Of a stretch of 64,000 nucleotides of DNA, positions 33,701 through 48,700 are shown in pieces; position 1 is the first letter of the stretch, and every line of letters starts with the position of its first letter. Below the pieces are notes generated by a model. That model saw only the letters and a list, made by a program, of their open reading frames with translations. It did no database searches and was not told the origin of the DNA. The translations under genes were made by a program, and so were the position numbers. Origin of the DNA: Akkermansia muciniphila (GTDB taxonomy: Bacteria > Verrucomicrobiota > Verrucomicrobiia > Verrucomicrobiales > DEV007); assembly GCA_945883495.1 (NCBI GenBank), contig CAMCXS010000008.1, positions 1 to 64,000 of the forward strand, read 5' to 3'.

Positions 33701-36700
33701 GGTGGTGTTTGCGGGGATGGTGATGGTTCCCGAGCTGAGGGTGTGATCCGCCGGATGGTTGGCGCTTCCCGTCACCGTGTAGCTCACCACGGTCGGGGTG
33801 GAACTGGCCTTCGACAAGGTCACGATGAAGCTACCGTTGGTCGGGCTTGGCCCTTCCAAACCATTCTGGCCAGGAGCGATCGAAACCGTCGCCGTGTCAT
33901 TGTCTTGGATGGTCAGGCTCGCCTGAGCCGTGCCAGGCTCGATTGCTGCATTCCCGGTGATCGCACCCAAATTGAGGATGACGGTCTCGTCTCCTTCAAC
34001 CAGATCGTCATCGAGCACTGGCACATCGATCAAGGCGCTCAATTCTCCAGCGGCGATCGTCACCAATCCATCCGTCAACTGATGATCCAACACCCCGGCG
34101 GTGCCACCGACCGTGTAGTTGATCACGGTTGCGGTTGAGCTAGGCGCGGAGAGGCTGACCAAGAACTGACGGGGAGACACCGATTCCCGGGAGTCTGCAA
34201 CCGCCACGGCCGAGACGCTGACGATGGCCGAATCGTTGTCTTGGATCGTGACCGTCGCTTCGCTCTGGGCGGGGTTGACGGTGATGTTGGCGCCACCGGC
34301 CACCGCAGAGGGATCGCCGAGGACGACAATCACGGTTTCGTCGGCTTCGACGATCAAATCATTGACGACGTTGAGCGGGATGGTCGCGGACGTCTGGCCT
34401 TTGAGGATCGTGACCGTCGGCATGGTGTAATCCCCGGAAGTGGCGCTGCTGGACACCAGCACGCTGTAGGGAATCACCAGATCGAAATCGGCGGCAGCGG
34501 ACAGGGTAACGGTGAATTCACCATTGCTAACGCCTTCCTTGGCGGTGGCCTGTGAAGCCGTGATGCTGAGTTGAGCGGCATCGTTGTCAGCGATCGTGAT
34601 CGTGGCGCTGGAGGGATCTCCCTTCGAAACGCCCGGTGCACCGGTAATCTGGTCGATCGTTACGATGACCGTTTCCGCAGCCTCGACGAGCTGATCCTCG
34701 ATTGAGGAGATGCTGACCGTGGCTGAAGTCAAACCGGCGGCGATCGTGATCGTACCAGTCAAGGCAACGGCGTTGTAGTCCGAGCTGGCCGCGGCGGTGC
34801 CGCCAACCGTGTAGGTGATCACGGTGTCGGTGTCGCTGACCTTCGCGAGAGTGAACGTGAACTCGCCATTGGTGGGAGACTCCGAAATCGGCTGCGCGGT
34901 GGCTTGGACCGAAACCGCGTTCCGGGTGAGAACGACGTCATTGCCGGTGCCGCCCACGTAGCTGATGAGGTAAAGGCTCCCGTTGACGAGGACACTTGAG
35001 CCTTCGGACAAGCCCTCAAACCAGCCCACGACTGCGTCTGTGCCATCGTTGTTGATGAGGACAATTTGGTCCGCGGACGCGGCACTGATGGTGCTTCCGG
35101 TGGTGTCCAGGACAACCCCGACGAGATTGACGGTGCCGTTGACGGTGAGCGCGTCGTGGAGGGTGGCTGGAGTGGCCCCGTTGATCTGGACCGACAAGGT
35201 TTTCGAGAGGCTGGGCGTGGAGATCAGCGATCCAGTGACCAAGTTCCCGGTTCCGGCCGGATTGCCAGGAGCCAAGGACGAGGTGTCGTTGAGGGAGACC
35301 TCGCCGGTCAAGCTTCCCGTTCCTCCGAGGATGGCGTTGTTATGGAGCGCCACGTTGCCGGTGCCGGTGCCCGAGCCGGTGGTGTTGTTCACCAGAAGCG
35401 TGCCCGAGTTGACGATGGTGCCTCCTTGGTAAGTGTTCGCCCCTTGGAGCGTGAGGACGCCATTGCCGTTTTGGATCAGAGCCGGTCCCGGATTCGGATT
35501 TCCGCTCACCAAGCCCACGATCGTAAGGTTCCCCGCGCCTCTGACATTCAGGGTGTCATTCAGCGTCAACGTGCCATTCAGGGTCAGACCACCAGTGGTG
35601 CTGTTGACGAACGTGTGGATGGAGCGGGTGCCCGCGGTGACCGTGACATTGCCGCCATAGCTGTTGGTGCCAAAGTTCTGGATCGCGCCCAGCTCGGCGA
35701 AGCCGGCACCGGTGATGGTCAGGGCCTCCGCGCCCACGTTGATCCCGCCGGGCAGGACGATCGTCGCGCCTTCAGAGACAGTCGTGGCTCCAGCCGTGGT
35801 GCCCAGTGCGGTATCGGCACCAACGATCAGTCTGCCGGTCTGCACCGTAGTCGCACCGGTGTAGGTGTTGGAACCGCTCAAGAGCAGTCCGCCTTGACCT
35901 TGCTTGGTGATGCCCCCGCTGCCAGCCACAGTCGCTTGCACATTGAGCTCATGCGGCATGACGCCAGAGGAGCGGACGATGGCGTTCCGGGTCGCCCCCA
36001 GGGTGATCGCCCCCTGGACGGTCGCGGCTGGGGTAGCCGCCGTGGTGCCCGCCATGACGCTTGCCACCAGGTTGTTTCCGAGGGCGAACGTCGTGCCTCC
36101 GGTAAGGAAATCGCCCGAAGAGTCTGGCCCCACGATCAAAGTAACGATCGCGTTGATGCCATCCGCGATGCCGTTCAAGTTGAACTGGCCGGAACTGTGC
36201 ACGGTGATGGCGACGTCGCCAATCTGGGACGTGCCGGAACCGGTCACATAGGTGAGTTTGTCTGCATTGTCCCCGCCGACGCCGTCACCGACGATGACTG
36301 GTTGCGAGAAGGCCACACCGGCGCCCGTCTTATTCAGGAGAACCTCACCTTCGTTGATGTAGAAGGTGCCCGTGCCCGTGTTCACGCTCGATCCGGTGAA
36401 CTGGAGGGTTCCCTGACCAACCTTGGCAGCGGCGTTGCCTCCGACGGCCACGAGACCAGCGAGGTTCAGTTGGGACCCTGCCGCGACGCCGAAGGTAGTA
36501 TTTCCGGCACTGACCGTAACGTTTCCTGAGATGGTATTCGTGCCAGTCAGGGAGACAATCGCCCCCGACCCCAACGCGGAAGTGATGACGGCGGTGTTCG
36601 GCCCGGTGCCATTGATCACTCCGATGCCGGACACGGTGACCGCATCAGCGACGGTAATGCCCCCGCTCAACTCAAGAGCAGCGTTGGCGGAGACGGTCGT

Positions 36701-39700
36701 ACCTGCCGCCGTTGTACCGAGGGCGGTGTCGGAGGTGACACGGAGAACCCCAGCGGTTACTGCTGTGGCTCCCGTGTAGGTATTGTTCCCCGACAGGGTC
36801 AAGCGGCCAGCTCCTTGCTTGGTGACGCCACCGGCTCCAGAGAGCACAGCCTCGATCCGCAGGTCAGACTCGGCCGGGCCATCGGCCACGGTGAACGTTC
36901 TCGTCGCACCAAGGGTCACGTTTCCGGTGATGCTTGCGCCGGGAGAGGTCACGGTCCCTGCATCAGCGTTTACGGTGACTTCGTTCGCCAAGGTGCCAGA
37001 CTCAAAGTGCAGGTTGGCCCCAGAGCCGCTGCCTGCGAACATGGTGATGGCTCCGGAGAAGGTGTCCGAGACCCCCGAGTTGAAGAAGACTTGTCCGCTG
37101 GATCGGATGGTCAAGGCGCGAGCGTCGGCCACTTGGTTGCTCTGAAGGAAGACCAACCGGTCCGCGTTCTGTCCGCCATTGCGGTCGCCCACGGTGATCG
37201 GTCCATCGATCGCATTGACGCCAGCCGTCTTGTTCAGCTCCAACGTTCCGGCGAGCACGGAGTGAGCACCGGTGATGTTGTTCCCGCGGATTCCGCCGGC
37301 AGCCAGGGTCGATACCGCCAGCGCCGAAGCCCCGCCTGTGGTGGTAAGCGATGTGGTCATCTGCGCCACGTCAGTTTGGGCCAGTGAACCACCGAAAGTA
37401 ATATTGAAGTCCGTTCCGGAGATCGCGGTCACGGTGACGGACGCGCTAGCGCCTCCGATGTTCGAGAGTCCGTTCAGCGCCGCCTGAATGTTCGCAGCTG
37501 TCGCCGCCGCATCCGCACCGTAGGCGATGTTGCTCGCGGTTTGACCACTGAAGGTCAACGAGAACCTCGTGGTAGCGGAAGGAGTCCCGCTGAAGGTCAA
37601 TCGCTGTACTTCCGAGGAAGCCAAATTGGATCCAGCGAACTGAAGCGTGCCTTCGCCGACCTTCGAGACGATCCGGTTGTTGGAAACGGTGGTCGAGTTC
37701 GTCCGAGTTCCGAAGATCGGACCATCCAAAATCAACCGGCCAGCGGCGGATCCCAGATAGATTTCGCCCACGTTGTCGGCGTCGCCGTTGGAACGGAAGT
37801 CGATCGAGCCCACGAAGGTGTTGTTGCCGCCAGCGTTGCGAATCACGCCGATGGATACCGCTTCCGAGGACGAACGGTTGAGGAAGCCACGAGCCGCGGA
37901 CAGCGGGGCGTTGGCGGCAGCGGTCGCCCGGTCGATGTTCGAGAACACCACCACCAAGTTCTTGTTTGTCACCGTGATGTCACCGGCGAACTCCAAGACG
38001 GCCCCGGCATCCCCACTGACGGTAATATTCTCAACCGCTGAGTCGAGGCCACCGAGGGCATTGCTGTGCGCAAGGCGGAGGACCCCGCCGGAAACACGGA
38101 TGCCGTCCACGGTGCCAAGGCTGTTCGTCGCGATCTGAGCGGCGTCGCGGGTCTCAAAGGTGTTGTTTCCAGAGAGCACCAACGTGCCGATGCCGGACTT
38201 GACGAAGACCAGGTTGTTACCGCCTCCTGAAATGACGCCACTCAGCGTGGCGACCGTCTGATTGTCCGCCACGTTGATGGTTGTCGTCTGCACGGTGCCC
38301 GGGTTGAAGAGCCGCACTGGCCCGGTAAGATTCAACCCGAAGGCGCCCTCCAGGTCACGGCGGCCGCCCAGCGTCAGCGTGAACGCGGCGTTGGCGTTTT
38401 GAATCGAAATTGGGTTGGCCAAGGTCCGCTCCCCACCCACGGAAACCAAACTGCTGGAGGCGGTCACTCCCAGGCGGGCCGAGGCTCCCCCCAGAGCAGC
38501 GTCATGACCAACGGCCAAAGTGCCGGCTGACAACTCCACTGAGCTCACGCCAGCGGTGGTCGTGGCGTGGGCGAGCGCTCCCGTCCCTGAAACGACGGTA
38601 CTGGTGAGCTGGGCCACGTTGAAGTCAGCGAGATGGCCTTGGAAGGTCACCGTGTAAGGACCTCCCGCCGTCCCGGTCACGCTCACGTTGCCGGTCCCGA
38701 TGCTGGGCAAAGCCTCAAGAGCTGCCTGCACCACCGATCCATCGGCCGTATTGGGAAGGGTGGCCGTAGTCGCCCCGTTGAAGCTGAGGGTGAAGCTGGT
38801 CACCGTGCCGGGCGCGGTGCCGGGGTTGGTGATGGTCTGAACCTCACTGACGGAAGGCAGGAAGGAATTCGAGCCATTGAGCAGGAGAAGCCCCCCACCG
38901 TTCTTCTGGAGCCGCCCGTTGCTGATGGAGGCGTTGATCGTCAAGTCCTGAACTTCACGGCCATCGTTGACGGTGAAGACCCGGGAGCCCCCGCCCAAGT
39001 TGAGATTTCCGTTGATCACGGCTGCCCCACCAGAGTTGTAGGTAAGGTTACCGGTGGTCGTCAGCGTCCCAAGTCCAGTATCGATCGTCCCGCCAGTCAT
39101 CGTGATCGCGCCCACGGAATCGCTCAGGCCCGAAAGATTCAAGACACCGCCATGGTTCACCGTGACGCCGACGTTGCCGATCTGGTCGCTTCCGCCAGTC
39201 GCGGCGTAGACGACGCTCGCTGGCCCCGCCAGGCGTCCTACGGTGAGCGTTCCAGTCACGGCGTTAAAGGCCCCCTGCTTGTTAAGGCGTAAGGTTCCCT
39301 CCGCCACCGTCACCGCACCGGTTCCAGTGTTCGAGACGATCCCGCCCAGCTCAAGAGTTCCGCCGCCCAGCTTGGTGAGGGTGTTGGTGGCCACCGTGGC
39401 GTTGAAGGTGAGGGTACGGCCGGTCTGCACATTGATCGCAGTCGCGCTTCCGTAGGAGATCGAGGTGGTGCCGGTGCCAAAAATGGCATCTCCATTCACC
39501 AGGCGCAGCGCCCCGAGCTGATCGTTGTCGAGACCTGTTCCGTTGAGGATGAGCGATTCCGCGCCAAAATTGAACAACCCGCTCGCGGCATCCACGTGAA
39601 GGGCCGCCATGGCGTTGACCGTTGTGCTCCCGCCTGAGAGGCCCAAAGCGCCCGCATGAGTGGCGGTCAGGAGACCATCGGCGATGGTGATGGCTCCCAT

Positions 39701-42700
39701 CCCCGCGTTGTTTCCGCTGAGAATCACCTGGCCATTGCGCTCTTTGCGGAAGTTTGTGGCGGAGACTGAGCCATTGAGAACCAAATTGGTCGCGGACTCC
39801 GCAAGCACGAGCGCTTCGGAGCCAAGCATGGCGAGATTGCTGTTGATGGCACTGGTGCCGCCTCGAGCCACGATCAACCCGGTACCAGTGGAGGATCCCA
39901 CCTCGAGCGTGTGGGCGCCATTAATGGTAGCTCCGTTGAGAAGAAGGATGGCTTGCACCGCCCGGTTCGCGGTGATCGTGTGCGTGCCGCCATTCAGCTT
40001 GACGATGCCGCCGGTCGCCGAATCGATGTTGTTTTCATAGTTGAGGACGCGCCCGATTGAATAGGCTCCGCCCGGCGTTCCATCCGCATCCCTGACCAAG
40101 TCGAAGCCGGCGGGACCCTCGATGGTCGCCCAGGGAAGCACGCCACCGACGAATGGGTTGGCGCCTGAAGTGACGATGATGCTGTTCCCGGCGGTGCCCA
40201 AATCTTCGCCTAAGCCGACAAAGTGCATGGTGGCACCCGCACTGCGGAGGATACTGTTGATGCTCAGACCCACAGAGGCGCTTCCGGATTTCACCGAAGT
40301 GATCACACTCGATCCGCCGCCCAAAGTAGCCGCCGCTGGATCCAGGGTGATGGTCCCCAGAGATTCCGAGGTAGAGATCGTTGCGTGACCGATCTGCCGG
40401 ATTTCACCACCGGCGAGAAGAATCGGGGTGGAGATCGCTACCCGGTCGTTGACGACGGTCCCGCTGTTGTCCAGCACAAAGAGCCCACCGACGGTAATGG
40501 TAAGACTGCTCGACTGGTCAATACTGCCCGCTCCCCGTAGAACCAAGCTGCCGCCCAACCGGGCGATGCTGTCGGTGAACGTGCCTCCGTTGACGGTCGT
40601 CCCGCCGCTGTAGGTGTTGGCCGCGGTGAGGGACATTCTGCCGTAGCCGGTCTTCGTCAGACCGCCGCCCGCTCCTCCCGTGAGCACGGCATTGACGATG
40701 AGATCGTCGGCGTCCCCTGGACGCAGGGAATCGTCCACGGCGAAGGTCCGTGCGGCGCCTCCCAGGTTGAGGGTGCCGTTGATCTGTGCGGCTGGCGTAT
40801 CGTTATCGGTGACTCCAAAGCTGGTGACCGTCACACCGCCGTTCAGCGTAATGAAGGAAGTCCCCGTCTCCACCCGGGCGGCGACTCCGCGCATCCGCTG
40901 CAAGGTGAATCCGCCGACGATATCCAGCCTGTTGTTTCCGTTGAACACGCCCGAGGGCGAAACGGTGACCGCGGCGCCGTCCGCAATCTGGTGGTTCGCC
41001 AAGAGCATCAAGCTTTCGGATCCACCTCCGTCCCCGATCACGACGGCCCCTGCCAGAGCATTGACTCCCGCTAGCTTATTCAGTTCGAGAGTACCCGCAA
41101 GGATCGTGGTCGTGCCAGTGATCAAGTTCGCGGTGCCGCCGCTGTAGCGGACCGTGCCCGTGCCCGACTTCGTCAAGCCGTGATTCAGGCGCTGTGTGCC
41201 ATCGCTGTTTGTTCCTGAGATCTGCCCCGCGATGTTCAGTGTCCCGGCATCGACGCCGATCCAGAAAGTCCGACCGTCGGTGGTGTTGTCACCGCGCAGA
41301 TCAAACGCTCCAACGCCGGTCCCCGCGGACGAGTTCGTCCAGGTATTGTTCCCACCCAAGCTGCGGAGGGAACCGTACTCCGTGTTCTTGAAGCCAAAGC
41401 TAGGCGTGCCGCTCGCCCGGAGACGCAGGACCTTGCCCGTGATGGTCAGGTCATTGCCGTTCCTGCCATCCAGTTCGATTCCTCCACCTTGCGAAACCTC
41501 GACGAAGGAACTGGAACCGTCGGTAACGGCCGCAATGGTCACGCCCGCACCGCCAGTGATGGAGCTAGAGCGAGTGATCAAAGCGTGGTTGATGCCAGTA
41601 AAGGCATTCACAAAGGTGACCGTGAGCTCGCCGCCGCTGGCCCCGAGCGTACCGGTGACATCGACGTTACCGAACCCGATGGAAGAGAGTCTCTCCAACT
41701 CAAATCGCACCGTCGCCGCATCGGCGTTGAAGGCCAAGGCTCTGGTGGTCTGGCCGCCGAAGGAAAGGGTGTAGCTCCCGCCGGTGCCCGCTATGGTGAT
41801 GCGCTGCACCTCGGAAACATTGCCAGCGGCGCCCAACGAGTTGTTGTTGGAGATCCGCAGCAAACCGTTCCCGTCCACCAGCGTGCCGCCGGTGAAGGTG
41901 TTGCTTCCCGAGACAACAACCGCTTCATTGCCACCACCGACGCGGAGGCGGTGAGGACCACCCGCGCCGTTCGCGATCGCGCCCGTGACCAGCAGCGGGG
42001 AGTTGAACGTGTTGCTGACGAAGATCAGGTCCCGGATGTTCGGGTTTCCGCTCGAATCGTTGGTGGTGTCGTTGCTGATGTTAATCGTGCCGCCAATCGT
42101 GGCTGCGGCATTCACCGCCATGGTCCCGGTGATCTGACGGTTGGCCGCGCCCTGACCACTGATCGAGCCGTTGAGAGTGATGGAAGCATCGCCACGCAGA
42201 GTGAGGTTGCTGTTCAGCGTGATGTTGTTCGTCACGGTAATCGCGGAACCACCAGCAACCGTCCGCAAGATCCCGGCGCCGGTTACGTTGATCGTTCCGG
42301 TGCCCAAGGCTCCCCCATGCGCAAGGGCGATGGCCCCACCATTGAGCTCCGTCGTCCCGGAATAGCCGGTATTGGCTCCGCTGAGGGCCAGGGTAGCGGA
42401 GTTGCTCTTCAGAATGCGTCCGCCCGTGCTGGAGAGGTTCGCGGAAATCAAGACCTCATGCGGCATGAAGGTGCTAGTCCCGCCCAGATCCCACCCGCCA
42501 TTTCCACTGGCGAGCACGACGGAACCGGTGCCTACGGTGTCAATGATCCGGCCGGGGATGGACGTCGCGACGACAGCTCCACTGGCTCCCGCGCCCATGG
42601 AGGAGGCGTTACCAAAGGTGAGCGTGCCTCCATTGAGGTCGAAGGTGCCGCTTCCGGTCGCTCCGTAACGCAGGAACAACGCGTTCGTGGTCGGTCCAAG

Positions 42701-45700
42701 GATCGTCTCGGATTTTCCGTTGAGGTCGGCATAGCCAGTGGTTTCCACGACCAGCAAGGCGTTGTTCACGCCGGTTTGATCCGCAAACTGGTTGTCCTGC
42801 AACCAGATCACGCGGTCGGCTCCGGCCGGACCGGCGTTGTTGCCAACTTCGAGGCGGCCGCTCACGGCGGCTACCCCAGCGTTCTTGTTGAGGCGCAAAG
42901 TGCCCTGAGCCACCGAGGTGACGCCCGACGCCCCGGTCCCGGGGGTTCCATAGGTATTGGCGGTGGATCCGCGGAATTCGAGGACCCCATCCCCAGTCTT
43001 GGTCAATCCCACGCCCACGGTGGTCACCCCCGTTTGGGTGATGGCGCCGTCAATGATCAGTTCGCCACTATCCACAGCCACCCGAACGGTCGCGAAATTG
43101 TCCGTGGTATTGGTGCCCAGAAGAACATCACCCTGCCAGGTGTTGATGCCGACGAGGCTGCGCAAAGATCCCGAGAGTTGGAAGCCCTGGCCGTTGTTGC
43201 CGTTGTTGTTCTGAGAATTCAACCTCAGACTTTCGCCGACAACGGTGATCCCGCCCTCAATGAGCAGGGTCGCATTGTTCGCAGCGTTGTTGTCCGCCGT
43301 ATTGACAATCGTCCCATTGGTGGTTCCGCCGAGTGCTTTGGCATGACGGATCAGGAGCTCTCCGCCAGCCACCGTAGTGGTGCCGGTGTAGGTATTCTCC
43401 GCGTTCAGGACCAATCGACCACCAGACGCCTTGGTCCAGCCAGCAGCTGCATCGCTGATGACGGCGGTGATCACGAGATCCTCCACGGCGGTGGAATCCG
43501 CCACCGAGATGGTCCGCGCCGCGGTGCCGCTCAAGGCCAAGTTGCCGGTGACGTTGACCGAGGAGGCCACGCCGCCGTTGAAGGCAGTCAAGGTGAGACC
43601 ATCCACCGTCAGCACGCCGCCGCCGGAAGAGACGCTGGAGCTAGCCAACGGACCTGCATGAACCGTGAGCCCCACAATGGTGAGGTTGGCGTTGTTCAAC
43701 ATCTCCAATGCGCCGTCGGCGTTCAACGTCAGAGACTGCGTCGCCGTGATCTGACTTGAGCCCAACACCCGGAGGGTGGCATTGCCGTTGCCCACCGAAC
43801 CGATCTGATCGCCGATCGTCAGCGCGTTGGACATAGCAGTCACGCCACCGGTCTTGTTCAACTCCAGAACGCCCTCATAGACCACACTGCCGACGCTCAT
43901 AGTGTTTGCCGCCGTGCCGCCCAGCTCCAACGTTCCGGCCCCAAACTTGTTGAAGCCCTGGCTGCTGACCACGCCGTTGATGGTCAACTCCGATCCGGAG
44001 GCCACTTCGATGCCGGTCCGGTTCGTGTTGAGGACGACGTTCCCCTGCCAAGTGTTGGTGTCGCTCTGGTTGCGAAGCGGACTGGTTCCGGTAGCGCCCT
44101 CTCCACTGCCGTTCAGCGTCAGGGATTCCGCGGCCACCGTGATATTGCCGCTCAGCTCGAGGCTGGCATTCAGGAACACTTCGACTCCACCTGCCGTGGT
44201 CCCGAACGCCGTATCCTTGGCCGCACGGAAGACACCTTCCGTGATCCGCGTGGCGCCAGCGAAGGTATTCACCGTGCTCCCGCCGATCAACAACCTGCCG
44301 GTTCCGTGCTTCCCAAGGACGCTGCTCGCCCCGGAGATGGCGCTGTTCACGGTCAAGGTCGCGGAATCGGCTACGTAGAGATTGCCGTGCGCCCCACCCA
44401 AAGCGAGCCCCGCGACGTTGATCTGATTGGCTGTTCCAGCGGCGCTCGCCAGCAAGCCACTGCCGACGCTCACGCTGCCAGTCCCGAGGAGTTGAATCCC
44501 GCCGTTTGCCAAAAGAATCGCATTGGCGCTCACGGCTCCATTGACGGTCTCGCCTGCGGACAGCCGCACGTTCGTCGTGGAAGTCGAAGACCCGAGTGTG
44601 GTTCCAAAGGAGCCCGCCGCCACCAAAGCGGCAGTAGTCGCATTGTAGACGTCCAGGTAACCGAAGCTCGTGGAGGGAACCTCGACTGACGACGGGACGT
44701 AGTGGGTCGCGAAGTTCAGACCGCTGCGAGCGCCACCGGTGGACTGGTTGTCGATCACCGCAAACTCGAGGATTCCGTTCACCCGAGTAGGCGAAGACGC
44801 GAAGGTGATCCGGTTGCCCGTATTCGCCCCGATGTCCGTTCCTACCCCGACGAAGCGGAGGAACTCACCATTCACCGTCGCCCGGTCAATGGCATCGATT
44901 CGCCATTCGCCTTGAGAGCCGGCAGCGACCAAGGATTGAATCGTGGAACTGGTGTTGTCGGTCAACGTCACGGTGCCAACCGCCTCGAACGACGAGCCGC
45001 CCTCCTTGGCCTTGAAGGTCAGCGTCCCGCCGCTCAGAGTCACGCCAGCGGCGTCATTGATGCGGTTGCGGAGACTTGCGCCTGAATTGTTGTCCAGCAA
45101 GACCCCGGCCCCGACGCCAATGGTGACGGAAGAGGTGTTGAGGAGAGCCCCTTGACCAGTGAGCACGAGAGAGCCGCCGTTGGAGCTGAGCGTGGTGGTT
45201 CCGCTGTAGGTGGTGGCGTTGGAGAACACCAGGGTTCCGAACCCAGACTTCGTCAGGTTCGCTGAACCGAGCGAGTCACCCAAGCCCCCAGCAAACTCAA
45301 CCAGGCCACCGACGGCGACGTTGAACGTGGTGGTTCCCGTGGTGAGGTTAGCGGGCCCAGAGAAGACGATGGAGTTCCCGCCATCTCCCACAGAGTTCCC
45401 GCCCACGAAATTGATGGCGGACCCGCTGAAGAAGACCGTGTTGCTCACGGTTCTCGCGGCTCCTTGAGCGAGCACGCTGACAGCGGCGGGGAAGTAAACC
45501 CGGCTGGTGCCAAATGCGGTATCGCTGCCCAAGGCGACGCTGCCTGCTTCAAGGAAGGTGTTGCCGGCGTAGCTGTTGTTTCCGGAGAGGAGGAGCAAGC
45601 CGCTTCCAGTCTTCCGAAGTCCCGCTGAACCGGTGATGTCCGCGGAGATGATCAAGTCGGCGGAAAGTTCGGGGCGATCGCCAATATCGATGGCGCGGAC

Positions 45701-48700
45701 GACATCGCCCAAGTTGAGTTTGCCGGAGATAGACGCGGGAGCCACTGGATTCCAGAGCTGAGATCCCTGGGACGCGTTGGCCGCAATGTTGCCGTTGATG
45801 CTCAGGGTTCCGCTGCCGGTAGTGATCCGGGCGGCCGCTTGCAACGTCAAGGTGGTTTGGGCAACGGCGTTTCCGATGGTTTCATCGAAGCCGTTCAGAT
45901 CCATCCACCCGTTCGTGGTCACCGTGACGGCGGCCACTGCATCCGGCAACTGGTTGCTCTGCATCCACCGCACCAAGTCGGATGCGGCAAACCCGTTGAT
46001 GCTAGCCGCGTTGTTGTCGCCAATCTGGAGGGCGCCGCCGATCGCGTTGACACCCGCCGTCTTGTTAAGGAGCAGGCTGCCTTCTGAGACCGTCGTCAAA
46101 CCGGTGTAGGTGTTGGCCGTTGTTCCTCCCAGTTCAAGGCTGCCGAAGCCGCGCTTATCGAGCCGCATGTTCACCAAACCGGATCCATCCGCGATCGCGG
46201 ACGTGATGGTGAGGTCGGTCCCGCTTGCCGCGTTGTTGACCTGGAAGATCCGGTTCGCACGAGCGTCCGATTGGGACGGAGCACCAAACGAGTTCAATTC
46301 AATGGTCCCGCCAGTGATCGTGACGGGGCTTGAGGCGTTCCCGGTGCCTCCCGACATGACGAGCAAGGCCACCTGGTTATCCGTGGCTTGGTTGCCAAAG
46401 ATCAACTTACCGGTCGTCCCCAGCGTCACCGTGGCGGAGCCGGCGGGCCCGGCCACGAGCTGAAGGTCGTTGATGACGTCCGCCTGATTGTTCAAGTCGA
46501 AGACGCCAGAAGAATGAACGCGCACCGTGCCGTTGTCGCGGATCTGGTCGGAACCGCCGAGTCGCAGCGTGGCCACAGGGGCCCCCGGCCGGTCGGAGCC
46601 GACATGGATGTTGTTGATGACGGCGTTCACCCCGGGCTCTTTGTTGAGCAGCAAGGTGCCATCGAGAATCCGAACGAACGAGTTGAAGGTGTTCGGCAAG
46701 ATGCCGCCGATTTCCAGCGTGCCGCCGCCGACCTTGATGAACTCCGCGTCCGTGCCGATCGCGCCGGTAAGCCGGAGGGTGCTCCCACTCGCGGCTCCGT
46801 AGAAGACGGCGCCTGAGTTGATGACGGGGAAACCATTGAGGTCGGTCAACAGGTTGGTGCTGACGCCGGCCTGGGTGATGGTTCCGGCAATGGAAGTCGT
46901 CCCGCCAGCGCTCCGGATGGCACCCGAGTTGTTGAATCCAGTCCCCTCGAGCGTCAGCCCTTCCAAACCGATATTGACCGGCCCAAAGGTGGTCTGTTGC
47001 AGCTCCAAAGTCGCTCCATGACGGACGGCGGTCGCAGCCGAGGTGGCTCCCAAGCCGGCGCTGCGCTGGACGTTCAAGATGCCCTCATTGACCAAGGTGG
47101 TGCCGGTGAACTGGTTGTCGCCAGTGAGCACCAGCTTCCCAATACCGTTTTTGGACAGCGCGGTGCCCGCGCCAATCAGGGCACTGCTGATCGTCGAGGT
47201 ATCGCCGGCATCGACGGTGAGGTAACTGCGCGCCGGCAGGCTGACCGTCGTCACGTTCAATTGGCTCCCATCCCCAAGAACCATAGTGCCGGTATCGACC
47301 GTGAGCACCAAGCCTTCTCCAACCAGGACCGCCCCATCCTCAAGGATCAGCGAGTTGATCGTCCGTAGGGACGTCAGCACGTGGGTGCCGGCGCCCAAGC
47401 GGACGTTGCTCAGCGGCCCCGCGAGATTGATGTCCGTCACGTAGTCGGACGTGCTGAGCGCAACCGGCGCCAACCCGTTGCTGGTGTTCGCCAGAGTCGC
47501 CAGATGCAGGTTGCCCGCCGTATCGCGCACCGTGAAGCGCGCGGCCACGCCGTCGTTCAGCGTCTCGTTCACCGGTATTTCCAAGAACGTGATCTGGTTC
47601 GGTCCGGTGGCGCTGAGATTGGTGCCAATGCCCGCGACCTCAAGGGTGCCGTTCCCATCAAAGCGTGAGCGCTGCACGATGAGGTGTGCGTTTCCGCCCG
47701 CCGAATTGTCCATGATGACCCCTGAGGCCAGGTTATCCGCAAGTACCAGCGTTCCGATCGTCTCGGTGCCGCCACTCGCGCTCGCCACCAAGCGAAGATC
47801 TCCGCCTTCCAGCTGGACGATCGACCGGTCGTTGATTCGGTCGCCATCAACGCTGCTCTCAAGTCGAAGAACAGCTTGATCACGAACCGCTATGGTGTGG
47901 GAATTCAGAATAGAGCCGTTCCCTCGCAGAGTCAGCGTGCCTCCATCGTCGTTGACGGTCGTCGTTCCGCTGAAGGTGTTGGCGGCGGTCAGGACCAGCG
48001 TGCCCCGTCCAGCCTTGGACAGGCCGAGGGTGCCGTAACTGCCTTCACCGATCACGCCATTGATCGTCACCGTCTGGCTTGGCTCCATCACGAAAAGGGT
48101 CCGGTTCCCAGTCAAGGTCACGTTGCCGTTGAAGATCAAGGCGTCGGTGCCGATGGTCGACACGTTGCCGTTGAGGGACACGGTGTTGCTGATGGTCCGG
48201 TCGCCTCCGACCGGCCGGAGGACGTTGCCGTCATTCTGCAGGTTGAGCAAACCAGAGCCGAAGGCGTTGTGATGCCCCACCTCGATGATCCCAAGGGTCA
48301 TGATGAAGGGTCCGGTCATGCCGGAGTTGTCTCCAGAGAGGCGCAAAGTCCCCGATCCCGCCGTGGTCAAGCTGACGTCGGAAGTCCCCACGATCGCGGA
48401 GGAAATGTGGAGATCCGTCGCCACGTTGGCCAGTTGGGTGTCGTTGACGGTGATCGTCTTGGTGATGCCGCCGCCCGGGCCCGACCAGAACGTGCCCAAG
48501 TTCAGTTGACCGCCGGAAATGGTCGCTCCGGGAGAAGATCCATTGGAGCCTTGGAAGCCATTCACGGTGATGGAAGCTCCGCCCAAGGTCAGGACCCCGC
48601 CGGCGCCCACCACGACGTCCGCGCTGTCCGTGGCTCCGTTATTCAGGACGAGGTTCCCGATCGTCTGTTCCTTGCCATTCAAGTCGAGGACGCCCGTGCT

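Noticed and set aside
41489-43759. Long plus-strand open frame of 756 codons, and many similar ones over 30-64 kb
   Set aside because: They lie antisense to the giant gene, have no family features and simply reflect high GC and repetitive codon use of the opposite strand.
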